Below are positions 32,530-45,376 of a stretch of DNA of 64,000 nt, in pieces; position 1 is the stretch's first letter, and the number at the start of each line of letters is the position of its first letter. The stretch covers positions 304,320 to 368,319 of the forward strand of contig WELA01013479.1 of NCBI GenBank assembly GCA_009602735.1. The letters are read 5' to 3'. Under the pieces are notes generated by a model. That model saw only the letters and a program-made list of their open reading frames with translations, did no database searches and was not told the origin of the DNA. Position numbers and translations under genes: made by a program. Source of the stretch: Mesotaenium endlicherianum. Taxonomy: Eukaryota > Streptophyta > Zygnematophyceae > Zygnematales > Mesotaeniaceae.

Positions 32530-33801
32530 TACATCCTGCAGTCCTCCAAAGACAAGCTCGCCAAGTAAGTGTGCTCTTGGCTGCCGCTTTTTGGACACTT
32601 GGCGCAACCTGATGGCTGTTGGTAGGCAACCTCATTTGCTACTGTTTTTTTCTTTGGGCATCTTGTGTTCTTCCGCCCTTCTTCATGTTAAATAGGCTGC
32701 TTATGTACCGTCCAAGCCGGTCCTTATGCTTGGGGGTAGCGTATGACGCAGTTGGTTTGGTATCAGTGATGATGTGGTCACACATTCCCGTCTTCGCAAA
32801 GATTGGAATTGGACCATCTCGATAAGGTCTCCACTGCTTCATTGTTTGTTGTCTAAAAAGATACGTGTGTGAAGCGACCAACTGCTCTTTCATTTTGTGC
32901 GTGTGTGCCTTTTCGTTTTGCACATGGCAGGTTTGTGAATGAACAAGTTGTCGTGTCAGGGCCGGCTGGTGAGGTTGCAAAAATCGAGTGACATGTCAGC
33001 ATATGATGAAGCATCCCTATTCGTCCCTCTTGTTCTTCTGTGTGGACACGGGCAAGTAGGCGACAATCCATTTCTGCTATTTGCGAAAATTAGTAAGTAG
33101 GATACAAAAGTTGGAGTTTCTAAATCAAGCGGATGCAAGCAGGCTCCTTCCTGGTTTGTGTGGTGTACAAGCCTATTCTCCAAGGCTAATGCTGCACTTA
33201 TATAAATAGGAATAACCTAAGCTCTTAGTACACTCTCACCAGTCTTCAATCCTTCTCTCTATATACCAGCATTCTTGTAAGCAGGCGCGTGAGGGCTCAT
33301 GTCTGACAGAGTTGGTGATTGTCCTGCGAGTCTTGCATAAAATGAAAATTTACAATTCAAGTGCATTCTGGCGTACATGAATGGGCTCTGAAGTCTTCTG
33401 CAATATTGCAAATCAAGAGTTGAAATCGAAGGTGTGAGAGAAAGCAAAAATCAACTTTGCTCACATGTTACTTTTATACCAACTATCCTGTATGTTATTA
33501 CAACAAGCACACGGATTTGTGCTCAGTTGAATATTAGGTTCTTCATAATTGCCTGGCGTGCATCTCATCCTTTAGTGCAGCTGCATCTTCCAAACTCTAG
33601 CTAGCTGTGCGATGTGCAGTACGGGTCGACCGGCCTACTACTACTCGCGAACATCTGTAGACGAGTCCAGCTACAGCCTTGATACGAGCAGTTTATGATA
33701 CATACACACACACAGCTGTCGGAAAATTTGAATATATAACTGGCGAGTAAGATATTCTTGCACCACAGCTTCTTTCCCACCAAGACAACTCACATGAAGT
33801 A
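32530..33801 (+). repeat. Second copy of the 1272-bp direct duplication
   Basis: Begins mid-exon at TACATCCTGCAG, with no upstream half of the exon, which is what an unmerged contig overlap would give. It continues into unique sequence leading to the cyclin gene. Confidence 0.88.
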
Positions 33802-34016
33802 CATTTGAGCGAATGGAGGCATACGTTTGAAGGGCGCGCATGATCACGTCAATAATTACACAAATGTACTGAACAGACAAATGTTGCAGGGCTGGCGCAC
33901 GTGCCGGGCGTGTCCACCGGCCATCACGAACTCTCTTTATGTACATATAACAGTGACTGCGTAAGACCGTGAGAGCTGGCCAGATTTATTGGTTCTCTGC
34001 TGTTCTTGCGCCAAGC

Positions 34017-36844
34017 TTATTGTTTGCTCCTCTTGCGGGACCCTCCCTCTTGGCGGCCAGTCTTTTGCCTGGGCCTGCCCTCCTTACCAGCCGTACCGCC
34101 GCCACGAGCGTCACCACCTTCACGGACACCCCCACTCCCCTCACTTCCAGTTGCCTTTCGTTTCCCCTTACGGCGCTGCCCCGACGCTTGAGCTTCAGCA
34201 CGTAAGGAGGCATTGCGATGTCGCCGATGCCCCTCCTCCTCCTCCACCTCCTCCTCCTGTTTCTCCCTCCCGTGCGCTTCATCGTACCCGTCAGCGAAAG
34301 CATCAGCAGCTGCAAACCTTCGGCCATCTCGGTCCTCCACATTGTCGTCATCGTCGTCGTCGTCGTCGCCACCTCCATTGCCGCTCCCACTGGCGGGACG
34401 GCCATGGCCGCTGCCATCTTTGTCGTTGTCCTTGGCGGCAACATGGTCAGGATCGGACGACGACGACGCGCGGAGGCGGCCGCTGCTGCTGCAGTCTGGC
34501 AGCTCGCCGTCCTCTGCAGCTTCCCGATAAGCGGATGGCTCCAGCTGGCGCTTTGCCAGCTGGCGTCTCACAGGCGGCGCCGCTTCCAGAGGCGAGCTCA
34601 GCTTCTGGCTCTCCTCCTCCTCCTCCTCCTCCTCCTCCTCTCCCGGCGAGCTCAGGGGGCTCTCGGATGCTCCCCTATGATGAACAGGTATTGCCTCCTC
34701 GCTCGCTGCTGCTGCATGTATTCTCTCCTCCTCCTCCTCCTCTCCTACCGAACTCTGACGAGCGGTGGGGGCAGGAGGCCGCAAGCGCCGCGCCACATGG
34801 AGGGCAGCCCGCGCGGGGCCGAGATCGACAACATCCAGCATCTCCCACGTGCGCCTCTGGTCTTCCTCGTCGTCGTCGTCGTCGTCGTCGTCGCTGTCGT
34901 CGGCAGCCTCTTCTTCCTCCACCTGCTCCCGCTCCTGCTCATGCTCACGCTCGTGCTCCTGCCCCTCCTCATCCGGCTCCTCCTCCTCCTCTTCCTGCTG
35001 CTCCCCCCGCACCCGCCCCCTCCTATGCCTATCCTCTCGTGACACCTGAGTCTCCTGCTCCCCACCCTCCTCCTCCTCCTCCTCCTCAGCCCCCGCATGA
35101 TGATGCAGTCCCATCCAGCCGTTGGCCTCCCGCTCGCCGTGCGGCGAGGGCGGCGAGGAGTCAGAGCGGGCAGACGCTGACGCCGCCCAAGGCTCCAGGG
35201 GGGTGGCACCACCGCCCGGGGACTGCGATGGCCCCTCTGACCTCTCTGACCTCTCGGAGTCGACCTGAGTCAACACTGGCGTGCTTTGCTCGGCCGCCTC
35301 AGGAAGGGGGCTGCAGGAGGGCTGCCGCCGCCCGTGCTCGCCGGCCGAGGTCAGGGAGTAGGTGGAGGCACGCGCGCTTGCGCCAGCTGTGCTCCCCCCG
35401 GAGCCTGCTCCTGTGGCTGCCGGCCTGTTCTGCTCGTAGAGCTCCAGCATTTGATGCCCCACCTCTGCATGCGTGCGTGCGCGCGCGCCTGTGTAAGTGC
35501 GTGTGTTTGGGTATATGAGTGCACGCGCATGCACGCGCGTGCGTGTGTGTGTGTGTGTGTGTATGTGTGTGCGTGCGTGTGCGCGCGTGTGCGTGCGTGT
35601 GCGTGCGCGTCGAGCAATTGCACCACAACACGTGCGCGTCGAGCAATCGCACCACAACACGCGGACGGGCAACAGGGGCAGGGGCAGGCGAAGAGCAGCC
35701 AGAGAGAGAAAGAGAGAGAGAGAGAGTGTGCCAATGGGCACGCAGGGAGGCACGTACGTACTCCCCCGCACCATCACCACACAGTCAGCACCGCCCGGAG
35801 CGGGAATGGGCGCCCTTACACGGACCCTTGTGTGTGCGACAACAACCACCACCCTCATCTGGTACTGCATCCATACCTACTAGTACTAGGAGTACTAGCC
35901 GCTAGCAATCTTGCTAACAGTTTCACGACTAGTGCTACAACTAACAGTGAAGCACAACAACAACAACTACAAAAGTGCTCCTCCAGCTACAAGGCCCCCT
36001 TCCACCATCACTGCTACTATGCTGATATTAGGGGGAGGGGGGGGGGGCTACCTTCGAGGTCACGCAGCGAGACCCTGAAGTCCTCCCACCAGTCCTTGTC
36101 CCCAACGTGCGGGTTCACCTTGAGGAACTTGGAACTCAGGTAGATGGCCCCTAGCGCGATGAGGCGCGGCCGAAACTGCAGGCACAGCGACGTGTGCAGC
36201 CTGTACTCGCTCGCCGCCCCCGCCCACAAATGCGCACGGGCACCCACACACGCGCACAGTCACAGGCATAGGCACACGCACGCGCACGCACACGCACACA
36301 CGCAACACACCCCCCCGTTCTAAAGCCATTCGGGTCAGGCCTGCCTTGGGGCAGACACAGACTCACAGGGACAAACGCATGTACGCACACGCACAGGCAC
36401 CATGCGCACGCCCGCGCATACAGGCACACGCACAGGCACATGCGAGCACGCACGCATGCACAACCGCGCACACAGGCACATGCAAACACGCACACATGCA
36501 CAACCGCGAACACAGGCACATGCAAACACGCACACATGCACGAGCGCACACACAGGCACACGCGAGGCACACACACACATGCACGCACCCACGCTCACAG
36601 GCGTGCATTTTTCATAAGTCAGGACAACCGGAACAGGACGACTCTTTCAAACACGCACTTGTGCTAACACCCACCCACATGCACATCCCACACGCATCAC
36701 ACACGTCGCGCACACCACGCGCACACGTGCATCACACACGCGTATCACAGGCACTCCTTGCACGGGCACAGGCACACCTCGTAGAAGGCCATACATGCAT
36801 ACGGCATACGCACACGTCAAGCACACAGCACACGCGCACACAAG

Positions 36845-36879
<35 letters not shown>

Positions 36880-37445
36880 AATGTGTGCGCACTCGCGCAC
36901 GCATGCACACGCGCGCACGCACGCAGCACGCACGCACGCACGCACGCCACCAGCCCCGCCCGCTGCGGCGCTCACCCGTCGTTGAGGAAGTTCCAGGCCA
37001 CCTGCACGAGCGCGTCCTTGCCGTGGCCAAAGCTGCGCAGCGTCTGCACCAGCGGCTTGTACGGGTGCACCACGATGAGGTCGAAGCCCAGCGTGGCCAT
37101 CACCAGGCTCTCGCCCGCCAGCAGCCGCTCCTTCTGCTCCTCAAACACCGCCTGCACCCACAGGCACACACCCCAGCTCCACCCCCCAGCCGCGCCACCT
37201 CAGCGGCCGCATCACCTACGGCCTCGCCGCCTCTTGCGGCCCCGTCTGATCGTGGGATCCCATCGGCGTCATCATCGTTGGCACCACCCTACTGTAACAT
37301 CCAAGGTCGTCCGCCGCCGCCGTCGTCGCTGTCGTCGTCGTCATCGTTGTTGCGATCACCGTTGGCATAATCACCGTCGGGGCACAATCGCCGTCCCGCC
37401 GTCCTCCTCATGATCATCGTTTCATCATCACTGCTGTCGTCGTCA

Positions 37446-37477
<32 letters not shown>

Positions 37478-39498
37478 GCCGTCGTCGCACTACTCGTCGT
37501 CTCTGTCATCGTAATGTTTGCGATTTTTGTCGACGTCGTCAGCTTTGTCGTCATGATCGTCGTGGCTCCTACTATGATACACTAGCATTACCAAGATCAT
37601 CATAGCCAGCACCGTTGTGCCTTTCTCTTGCCTTCCGCCTCATCTTTAAACATTAATGTGGGAGGGGCACACCTGGCGTAGTGATGCTGAGACACACGTG
37701 CGTGCACCGTCAGACATGCGGCAGCAGCAGCAGTCGCCACCACAGCAGAGTGGCAGCACGCCACACACGCGCGCGCGTGGCTGTTCTTTCTGCTCAGCTG
37801 AAGAGCCAGGGCTTTGGGGCGGGGGAAGGTGGAGGAGGATGAGAAGGAGGAGCAGGAGGAGGAGGAGGAGGAGAAAAAGGAGGAGGGGGTGGAGGAAAAG
37901 GAAGAGGGCGAGGAGAGAGAGCAGGAGGCGTGGGGGAGAAAGGGCAGCAGGAAGAAGAGAAGGGGTAGGGGAGAAGGGCAAATAGGAGGAGCAGCAGGAG
38001 CAGCAGGAGCAGCAGCAGGAGTGAGGAGTGAGGGGGAATACCTCTCTTTTGATGCGCTCGACGGCCACGCTGTCCCGCCTGTGGCGGATCTCGTGCGCCG
38101 TGATGATGATCTCCTTGATGGGCCTTGGCGTCTCCTCCACCTTGCCAGCCAGGAACATGCAGATTGTCGCAATCGTCTGCTCACGCGTTGAGTGACAGAG
38201 ACGGACACAGGCAGGCAGGCAGACAGACACGAAGAAAGTCAGACAGGAAGAAAGTCAGGCATGGCTGAGGGCACACGCAAGCACCAACAACCCACCCGGT
38301 GCACGTGCGCTCACCCTCTCCCTCTCCCTCTCCCTCTCTCTCTCCCTCCTGCTCTTCCTCTCTTTCTCTCCCTCCCCCTCCCTTTCCCCTCCCCCTCTCT
38401 TTTCTCCTCCCCCTCCCTTTCCTCCTGCCCTCTCCCTCCCCCTCTCCCTCTCTACTATGCACACAATCTCACTCTCCTCTCCTCCTTCTCTCCCTCCCTC
38501 CCTCCCTCCCTTCCTCCTTCCTACCCTCCTTCCATATCTCTCTCCCCTTCAAAAAACTCGTCTCTCCCCTTCAACAACGTGTACACAGAAAGGGAGTGTA
38601 AGAGAAGAGGAGAGGAGGCGGGGGGGTGACAACAAAAGAGAACGGGAGAGAGAGAGAGGGCCTGCAGGCACTTACGTATCTGTCATTGCTGGCGTGAGAC
38701 TGCCGGAGGTAGAAGCGGTGACAGAACACAATGGCTGATGCTATAGTCTCCTGGGGCCTGCAGCCCCCCCCCCCCTTTTCTGCTTTTCCATTAGAACTCT
38801 GCTTGATGCGACACCCTATGTTTCATAAGGGATGGGACAATGGAAACAAATGTAATGCCTTCGATTGACCTGCTAGCTGCCTGGAGAGCGAAAGACTACA
38901 GAATTGTTGAAGAGAAGTTAGTCTCTGCGTATTTAGATACGCGTAGCGCGCAGAGCCTTTTGAAAGACTCCTGACTACTATATGAACACGCAGATATAAT
39001 GCTTGCATAGCAGTAGATTATTTCTTCACACACGCTTCAACTGCAGACCACTCCTTGGGCAGGGGGGCTTAGAGCCCCGATCGGGATTGGAAGATGCATA
39101 AGAAGGGTCTGCTTTGCCACTTAATGAGCACCACCTGTGCTACAGAGCTCTTTTCGTTTTGGCCTTCCCTCTCAGTCGCATGAAGTGAATGCACGAGTCA
39201 GGACGGAGGAAAGGTGTGATCATACAAGGAGCTGACAGCAGAAGAGTCCGGAATTGCCGTACATTCTTAGACGCATCCCCAGGTCTTGCAGGTACGTGCA
39301 ATACGAACGCCTCAGCCACGTCTCCGTCTTCAGCTTAATCCCGTCTGCTCTGGACGGCGAGTCCCGCTCAATCTCCTGCCTTGTGTAATACCAGTTGAAC
39401 GTCGAATGGTCTTTCTCGTCACAGTGGCCAGACGTCGAATCGCCGTTGACAGCGCCGTCAGTAGCTCCATGGCTTGCATCCTGATTATTGTCGCCCAT
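34017..39498 (-). CDS. CYCT: Cyclin T/K-type transcriptional cyclin (P-TEFb-like)
   Basis: Partner of CDK9/CDK12-type kinases that phosphorylate the RNA polymerase II C-terminal domain. Six exons: 39498-39264 ([34 protein letters not shown]), 38757-38676 ([20 protein letters not shown]), 38176-38042 ([20 protein letters not shown]), 37151-36976 ([20 protein letters not shown]), 36200-36052 ([20 protein letters not shown]) and 35464-34017. All phases agree. The two cyclin boxes align along their whole length with plant CYCT/cyclin K and end at MLELYEQNR. The last exon codes for a tail of over 450 residues, unusually long and low in complexity: acidic Glu/Asp runs alternating with Ser/Gly-rich and Arg/Lys-rich parts, ending in a basic KRSKQ that may help nuclear targeting. 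The tail has no recognised domain. Introns hold long CA, GT and CT repeats. The ATG at 39498 is the first in frame. Confidence 0.92.
35478..35735. repeat. (GT)n-rich tract and short GA run in the last cyclin T intron
   Basis: GTGTGCGTGCG repeats at 35478-35616 start a few bases from the acceptor of the final exon. A near-duplicate of GCGTCGAGCAATTGCACCAC follows at 35607 and 35636, then a GAGAGA run near 35705. Confidence 0.85.
36235..36960. repeat. (CA)n-rich tract with a GCACATGCAAACACGCACAC minisatellite
   Basis: Over 700 bases of CA-rich sequence fill a cyclin T intron. Within it (36430-36560) a roughly 40-base unit containing ACAACCGCGAACACAGGCAC is repeated three to four times. Confidence 0.85.
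37260..37560. repeat. GTC/ATC trinucleotide-rich tract
   Basis: Dense GTCGTC and ATCGTC units in a cyclin T intron, without a fixed long period. Confidence 0.8.
38305..38545. repeat. CT-rich (polypyrimidine) tract in a cyclin T intron
   Basis: CTCTCC and CCTCCC units. On the coding strand this is a polypurine tract. Confidence 0.9.
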
Positions 39499-40913
39499 GT
39501 ATACTTTCCCTGCACCTCCAAGCTGCGTTCGGCGGGCTACTCCACAAGGCTCACTTAAAAATTCAATGCATGAGACAGCCCTACTCTGACAAATTATAAG
39601 ACAACAATTCGAGATTTAAAATATAATCATATCCACGAAATGGCTCAGACATCTAGGGAAAATGACGCAGTTATAACTTCCAGCTTGCCGAGCACTCTAA
39701 TACCGCAATCGTTACAAGCCATGAGAGGTAGCCATGGGCCTGACAAGAGTGCACAGCTAAGCGACACAAAAATAGTGCGCTTGCTTCATCTTCGCCATCA
39801 TCGGAGGTAAGATCACTCAAGTTGGCAAGATGAAGCCTGGCGCGAAGTGAGAAAGCATGCAACGTACCGTCCTGAGAGCTTGCAAGAGCTCCCTCAGGCA
39901 CAAGCTGTCCAAGCTAGTCCCGCAGTGGCTCATCACTGGGCACGGGGTGGCTCGGGGTCCCTACGGGGCCCAATCCCGTGCCTTACGCCTCACACTGTTG
40001 GTGTTACGACTGGTCCCAACGTAACCCAACCTCCCCCGGCCCCAATCTCCCCCACTTATTTTTTTTGGTTTTCATTTTCCCGACTGTTACCTGCTGTTTG
40101 ACTATTTTTCTGACCGATCATTACCGATGTTCACCTCTTCAGAATCCGAACACCAACATTTCTGATTTTAAGTGCTACCAAAAGTGTGATGGGGCTCCAT
40201 GGCTCCAAACTTCTAAGGGTTCTTTGCAACACTTTTATTGACTTGAAAGCAAAGGCACTAGAAGAATGTACAGAAGTTGTTTGAAAATACAAAAGAGTAG
40301 GCCTGACTTTCTTCAACACATGGAATGCGTGCACTTCAACTTCTATGCTTCCTTTTTCTCCTTGCATCATGAACAGTAGATAAGAGAAATGATAATATAC
40401 AAAAAGGAGAATTTCACGAACTCAGCACTTGCATGGATTAGCATGAAGTACTGCCGTTCAAGTCGACCAACAGAAGTCACGGCAACATCCAACCACTGTT
40501 TTAATGAGCATCATTCACGTGTTGCATATATATGGTTTTCCTCAAAATACCCTCTAATTGGAATTTGACCCATTCAATTATTTCCAAGCGGTTACAAAGC
40601 TTCTAAAAGCACGGTTGGATTGGCCAACGGTCGATTGAAACTCGAAAAATATTATTGTGCTCCTGTTGGATGCAGCCGAATATTCATTACTCAAGCCTTC
40701 ACAGACCACCTCTTTTGACTTGTCAACTCAAGAGAAGTAGAAGTCATGATATCGACAGCTCTTATAATACATGAGATATATCCTATCAATTGCTAGAAAA
40801 CTATGTACAATTAAAAATGTACGCCTGCATTTCAAGCCCCCCACAACCCAAGACACTAGTCTCAAAGCATACAAGCAAACCCTTTGAAGTCGAGACAAGC
40901 CCTTGCCACCAAC
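39499..40913. other. Intergenic between VPS37 and cyclin T, AT-rich
   Basis: Both neighbours are on the minus strand, so this contains the 3' end of VPS37 and the promoter of cyclin T. A 76-residue minus-strand open frame at 39901-39671 has no recognised relatives and no splice context, and I do not call it a gene. Confidence 0.5.
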
Positions 40914-43741
40914 CTAACTGGTGAGGGATGCAAGAGCCGCCATGCGTGTCTGAACGCGCATGTGGTATAGATGCCGCAATGCCCGGTACTTTTGGAGGAA
41001 GTCCCCGGCCTCAATCTGGCCCGCTAGCAACTTGCGATGGAGCTCCTCAGACTGCGTGTCCAACTCCTGCGCGGCATCTGCAGAATCAAAAAAGGAACAG
41101 TCGAGGAGTGGGGCAAAACCTCATGTAACCTATCAGTTGGGACAACAAAATTGGTAAGTACATTGCACGTGGACATGTTCATGACACGCGGACATGATGA
41201 TGACGCGTGTAAAGTCTACAACTCGCATGTTTCCACCCTAGCCCAACACTAAGAGACAGTACGCTTTTGGCTTAAAATGTCAACATTCTCAAGGTTCCGA
41301 GCAACCTCGTGAAGTCCAACGGACTCGTCTGCTCAGTCACTCCGGCCACGACGTTAACGAGGGTGTGTTCTCATCTGCAAAAGCCCAAAGTCGTTGATCC
41401 AAAGCTACGGAAGCTGCATAAGCCGCATCACAGCACCTTACCCCTCACGCTGCACAGTTCATGATTGCTTTCAGCATCCAAAATATGGGGGGAGTGAGGA
41501 AGAGGGAAAGCGGGAAGGCTTATACTGTTCTGGGGGAGGGGGCTGAAGTGGTGGGGATGTGGGGGGGTGGGGGAAGGGCGGCGGTGGCATAGCACATCCA
41601 CCATACACGAAGCAATACATGCTTTCAGGGGATGCAATTGCACGACACATTCTCCATGCAAAAAGTAGTTTGTGGCTTTTCCTTGCGGGAGAGAAAAAGA
41701 GAAACGGGGAAAGAAAGGGGGGGGGGGGNNNNNNNNNNNNNNNNNNNNNNNNNNNNNNNNNNNNNNNNNNNNNNNNNNNNNNNNNNNNNNNNNNNNNNNN
41801 NNNNNNNNNNNNNNNNNNNNNNNNNNNNNNNNNNNNNNNNNNNNNNNNNNNNNNNNNNNNNNNNNNNNNNNNNNNNNNNNNNNNNNNNNNNNNNNNNNNN
41901 NNNNNNNNNNNNNNNNNNNNNCTCCCACCACCAAAAACCCCACACCCCATACTGGATGCCCAATCAGAAGCAGCCCCCTGTTGCCGCAGAGAGGGGTGGA
42001 GGACGAGGAGGAGGAGGAGGAGCAATGATGGCATGAGACACACACCCCTGCAGCTTCAAAGAAGCTACAATGACGGTGGCGTCGGCTACGGCGGAGGCAG
42101 AGGAGGACAAGGAGGAGCAGGTGCAGAAGGAGGAGGGGAGGCTGGACAGAGCAGGAGGAGGAAGTGGAGCAGGAGCAGGAGCGGGAGCAGGAGGAGAAAC
42201 ACAAGAGAGAGATGGAAAAGCAGCAGCAGGAGGAGCAGCAGCAGCAGCCTCAGGAGGAAGGACATGCGCTAGGGGCGTGCATGCGCTTAAGCACCACCTC
42301 GAAGCCTACGGCTGCCGAGTAGGAATACTGAGGAGGAGGAGGAGGAGGAGGAGGAGCCGGAGGAGGAGCAGGAGGAGCAGGAGGAGCAGGAGGAAGAAGA
42401 GGAGCACCAGCATGCAGCGCGCCTTGTGGACATACTTCACCTCCCAAGCATTTGTTATCGCNGAGGAGCAGGAGGAGCAGGAGGAAGAAGAGGAGCACCA
42501 GCATGCAGCGCGCCTTGTGGACATACTTCACCTCCCAAGCATTTGTTATCGCTCTTGATATTGTTTCTGATATAAGTCAGGGAACCCACAAGCTTGCCAA
42601 CATGACTGACAACTTCTCATGACGCAGACGGGTGCATGTGCCCTGCTTCACTCAAAATATTAGATACGAGATCCGCATAGCAATGACAAGGGTACCAAGA
42701 CGGACGAAAAGAATGGCCGAGAACAAACCAAGAGGGTGACACGACGGAGGCGCAGAAGTTTCTACGTCGGGTAAACGGCAGAAAAACAGTAACAGCAAGT
42801 GGCGAATGTTCTTGGCCGAGTGCTCACATTACTTGATGGCGCATACTTTCAACGCGGGCACTTCGATACAAACCAGACAGCATTTAGGGTTTAAGACCAG
42901 AGATGAGCCGCGAGAGAATCAAGAGGGGAAGTGCAAGCCAACCTGAGTTTTGAGCTCAGCAATCTCAGACTCCCTGGATAGATTCTTCTCTGTTCCCCCC
43001 CCAAAGAACACCGCCCCAAGCTGTCAGCCGAGTGAACCTGGCTGAGTAGACCCGGCTGAGTTAAAACCTGGACAGCTTCCTCAGAGAGAGCCTGCCCCCT
43101 GCAGCGTGGGAGCCACCTGGCTGAGTGAACCTGGACAGCTTCCTCGGAAACAGCCTGTTACATGGTAGCCGCTTGAAGTGATAGATACTGCATCCCGGAT
43201 TTTTTGATAATGGCATAAGCTTCTCAGGCGGACTGAGAGACTGATAAACTGAAATCCAAGCGAAGCAGGTGACTTACTTGCAAGCTCTACGTTTCCTCTT
43301 CTCAGCTCATCCCGCAGCTGTGCTCCCCAACCCGTTCCTCCCACATGTCAAGCACATACAGCTTCATCTGGCTTGGAAACAAAAGTAACTGTGCCAAAAG
43401 CGCCCCACCCATGCCTTCCAAATGATTACCAGGCAAGGTAGTGCAATTTCTTTCCCTGAGATGCCTCCCTGATCATTGCAGAACAACAGCACTACTTTCA
43501 TTTTGACAGAATGGCGCAAGTATGAACAGCGTTGACAAAGCCACTTCTGTCACACACACAGGCACCCTCTACTTCATGATGTTGCTACTGACCAATGCTG
43601 ATTTGAGATTTATTGGAAGGAAACAACACAAAACAAGTGCGAGCGCATGTTACGTTGTCCATTTGGGCGACTTGGTCAAGGGTGTGAAAGAATGCCGAGT
43701 AAGCCGCAGGATCTGTGAGCAGCACTCTCAGCTCCTCCACG
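40914..43741 (-). CDS. VPS37: VPS37 (ESCRT-I subunit, Mod(r) domain), start not resolved
   Basis: ESCRT-I sorts ubiquitinated cargo into multivesicular bodies; VPS37 forms part of its stalk. Exons seen: 43741-43654 (VEELRVLLTDPAAYSAFFHT, LDQVAQMDN), 43317-43278 (LRDELRRGNVELA), 42989-42943 (KNLSRESEIAELKTQ) and 41077-40914 (ELDTQSEELHRKLLAGQIEA, FLQKYRALRHLYHMR, then the stop). The first three join in agreeing phases, and the succession matches the plant Mod(r) domain. A middle exon is expected; VKYVHKARCML at 42531 down to about 42499 is a weak candidate, and the 193-base N gap at 41729-41921 may hide the rest. The proline-rich N terminus usual for plant VPS37 lies upstream and was not found, and the first exon shown starts at an acceptor, not an ATG. 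Confidence 0.75.
41729..41921. other. Assembly gap (N run) in the VPS37 gene
   Basis: Preceded by a poly-G run. It falls in the region where the middle of the Mod(r) domain should be encoded. Confidence 0.95.
42372..42552. repeat. 90-bp direct duplication around an isolated N, probable assembly artefact
   Basis: 42372-42461 equals 42463-42552, with an N at 42462. It has the same form as the three larger N-joined duplications in this window. Confidence 0.85.
43020..43165. repeat. Two-copy repeat in a VPS37 intron, 71-bp offset
   Basis: CCTGGACAGCTTCCTC followed by AGAGAGAGCCTG or GGAAACAGCCTG occurs at 43069 and 43131, with GGCTGAGT-type units around them. Confidence 0.6.
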
Positions 43742-45376
43742 CTGCTCGCATACACGCAAGAGCTAGCCACAGGTGATTAGCTACTGAAAGCACTTGCACA
43801 CTATATAAGTTTTTCTTCTCCCCCCCCCACGTATCCTGCTTCCCACGCATAGGAGACAAGCGTCATTCCTTGATGGCAGTGCAGATATGCAAAACAACCT
43901 CCCCTATGTCTGATGCCATAAAGTGATGAACTGTACGTGTCTTCTTCCATATAAACAGTAAGCGTCGTATATCTAGATTTTCTCGTCAGGGAGCGATGCA
44001 CAGAAGGAACAGATATTGTCCATGCCATGATGACGTGACTCACAAGAAACTGAATTATGAGAAACGGGCGATACAGTACCTCCTGTCACGAAGATCTGGC
44101 AGAACAGAGGGGGAAGCCATGGGGCCGACCATGATGACCTCCTTGACAGACTAGCAGCGATGATCTTGCAGAACAGCAGCGCGCTACACCTCTTCTGATA
44201 TGCTAGCGTCCTCTCAAAAAACACAACGAGAAACTAGTGAGGATGCAAAGAAAAAAGAAAAAGTTCACAATCAGAGTGAAGAATGACGAATTCTAGGGAG
44301 ACGTGGAAATAGATGTGTAATATAGTCCTAGTGGGTACTGAAGCATAGAAGGCGTCAGGACGGGTGGGCTTCGCAAAACTTGGGTGAGCTTTATGCTTAG
44401 GATACAAGTCAATACAAGGTGTCGGAATGCTTTGCAATGTAGACCATTACGAATAATTACGTGGGGAAAATGGCAACAAACTTGCAACAAACTCGACGAT
44501 CGATGTTGATCTTCTATTGATGTTTGTGTCGGGACTTGACTTGACGTCAATGGGTCAAACTATGACCAATTGTACCGTCTTTGACTGATACTCTGCCTGA
44601 CCTGAACAATACAGGACTAGAGCCGTTTCTACAAGCCGCCGGTCTAGGCCGTTTTGGGCCAATATAATGCCATAACTGGCCATTTTGGTCTATGTAGGGC
44701 CATGTGTGCCTTATGTTGACCTTATGTTGACCTCATGTGGACCTTATATTGACTTCCCCCTACAGAATGTTACTTTGAGGACATTGTTTGAAAGTGTTGC
44801 TTCGATGGCAGGAAAGAGCATCACGTAATAATAATTTCTTGCTCATCCATGCGCTACATGATACTAACCGTGCTCTTATCATCAAAAAGGCCCTCTTCAA
44901 TGGATGCCCTATACCAAGGGACCTGCAAACCAGCCATGACGTTCTCGAAATCACGTGACTTTCTGGTCCCTACGAAACAGCTTCAGTGGCATTGTGTTGA
45001 ACAGTATATATTGCATTATTTGTGCTGTTCTGCCACTGCGACCAATCCACCTTTTTCTCTTATCGGGCCATTAACTCTCCACCGAGTATTTAAGTGGACG
45101 AAGTACATATGGATCACTTTGAAGTTTCAAACAGAGTAGCACCGGCGGGAAGCGATTACTCTCTCTACCGCGGCATTCAGGTGTGGACACAGACCATCTT
45201 AGATCAATTTTGTTGAGCCGCAGCTCGATAGTCAATAATTGTGATACAATAATCAGTAGGTCAATATGTTACACCTAGATTAGCACCCTCTTCGATTGGT
45301 TCTTGCTCTCCAACTGAAGCTCGTTGGGGCACTGATAGACTACTGTGTACTGACAAGCTTGCAACTCTCTGTGCAG
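43742..45376. other. Divergent region between VPS37 and inorganic pyrophosphatase
   Basis: The missing first exons of both genes must lie here, but neither can be recognised. A 12-base tandem repeat (TTATGTTGACC type, four units) lies at 44710-44757. The rest is AT-rich and without visible features. Confidence 0.5.

Noticed and set aside
34218-35042. 274-residue plus-strand frame with long Leu and Val runs
   Set aside because: It is antisense to the GAG/GAC-rich tail exon of the cyclin T gene, whose frame is supported by five upstream exons.
39671-39901. 76-residue minus-strand frame between VPS37 and cyclin T
   Set aside because: No recognisable family and no exon boundaries; its length is expected by chance.
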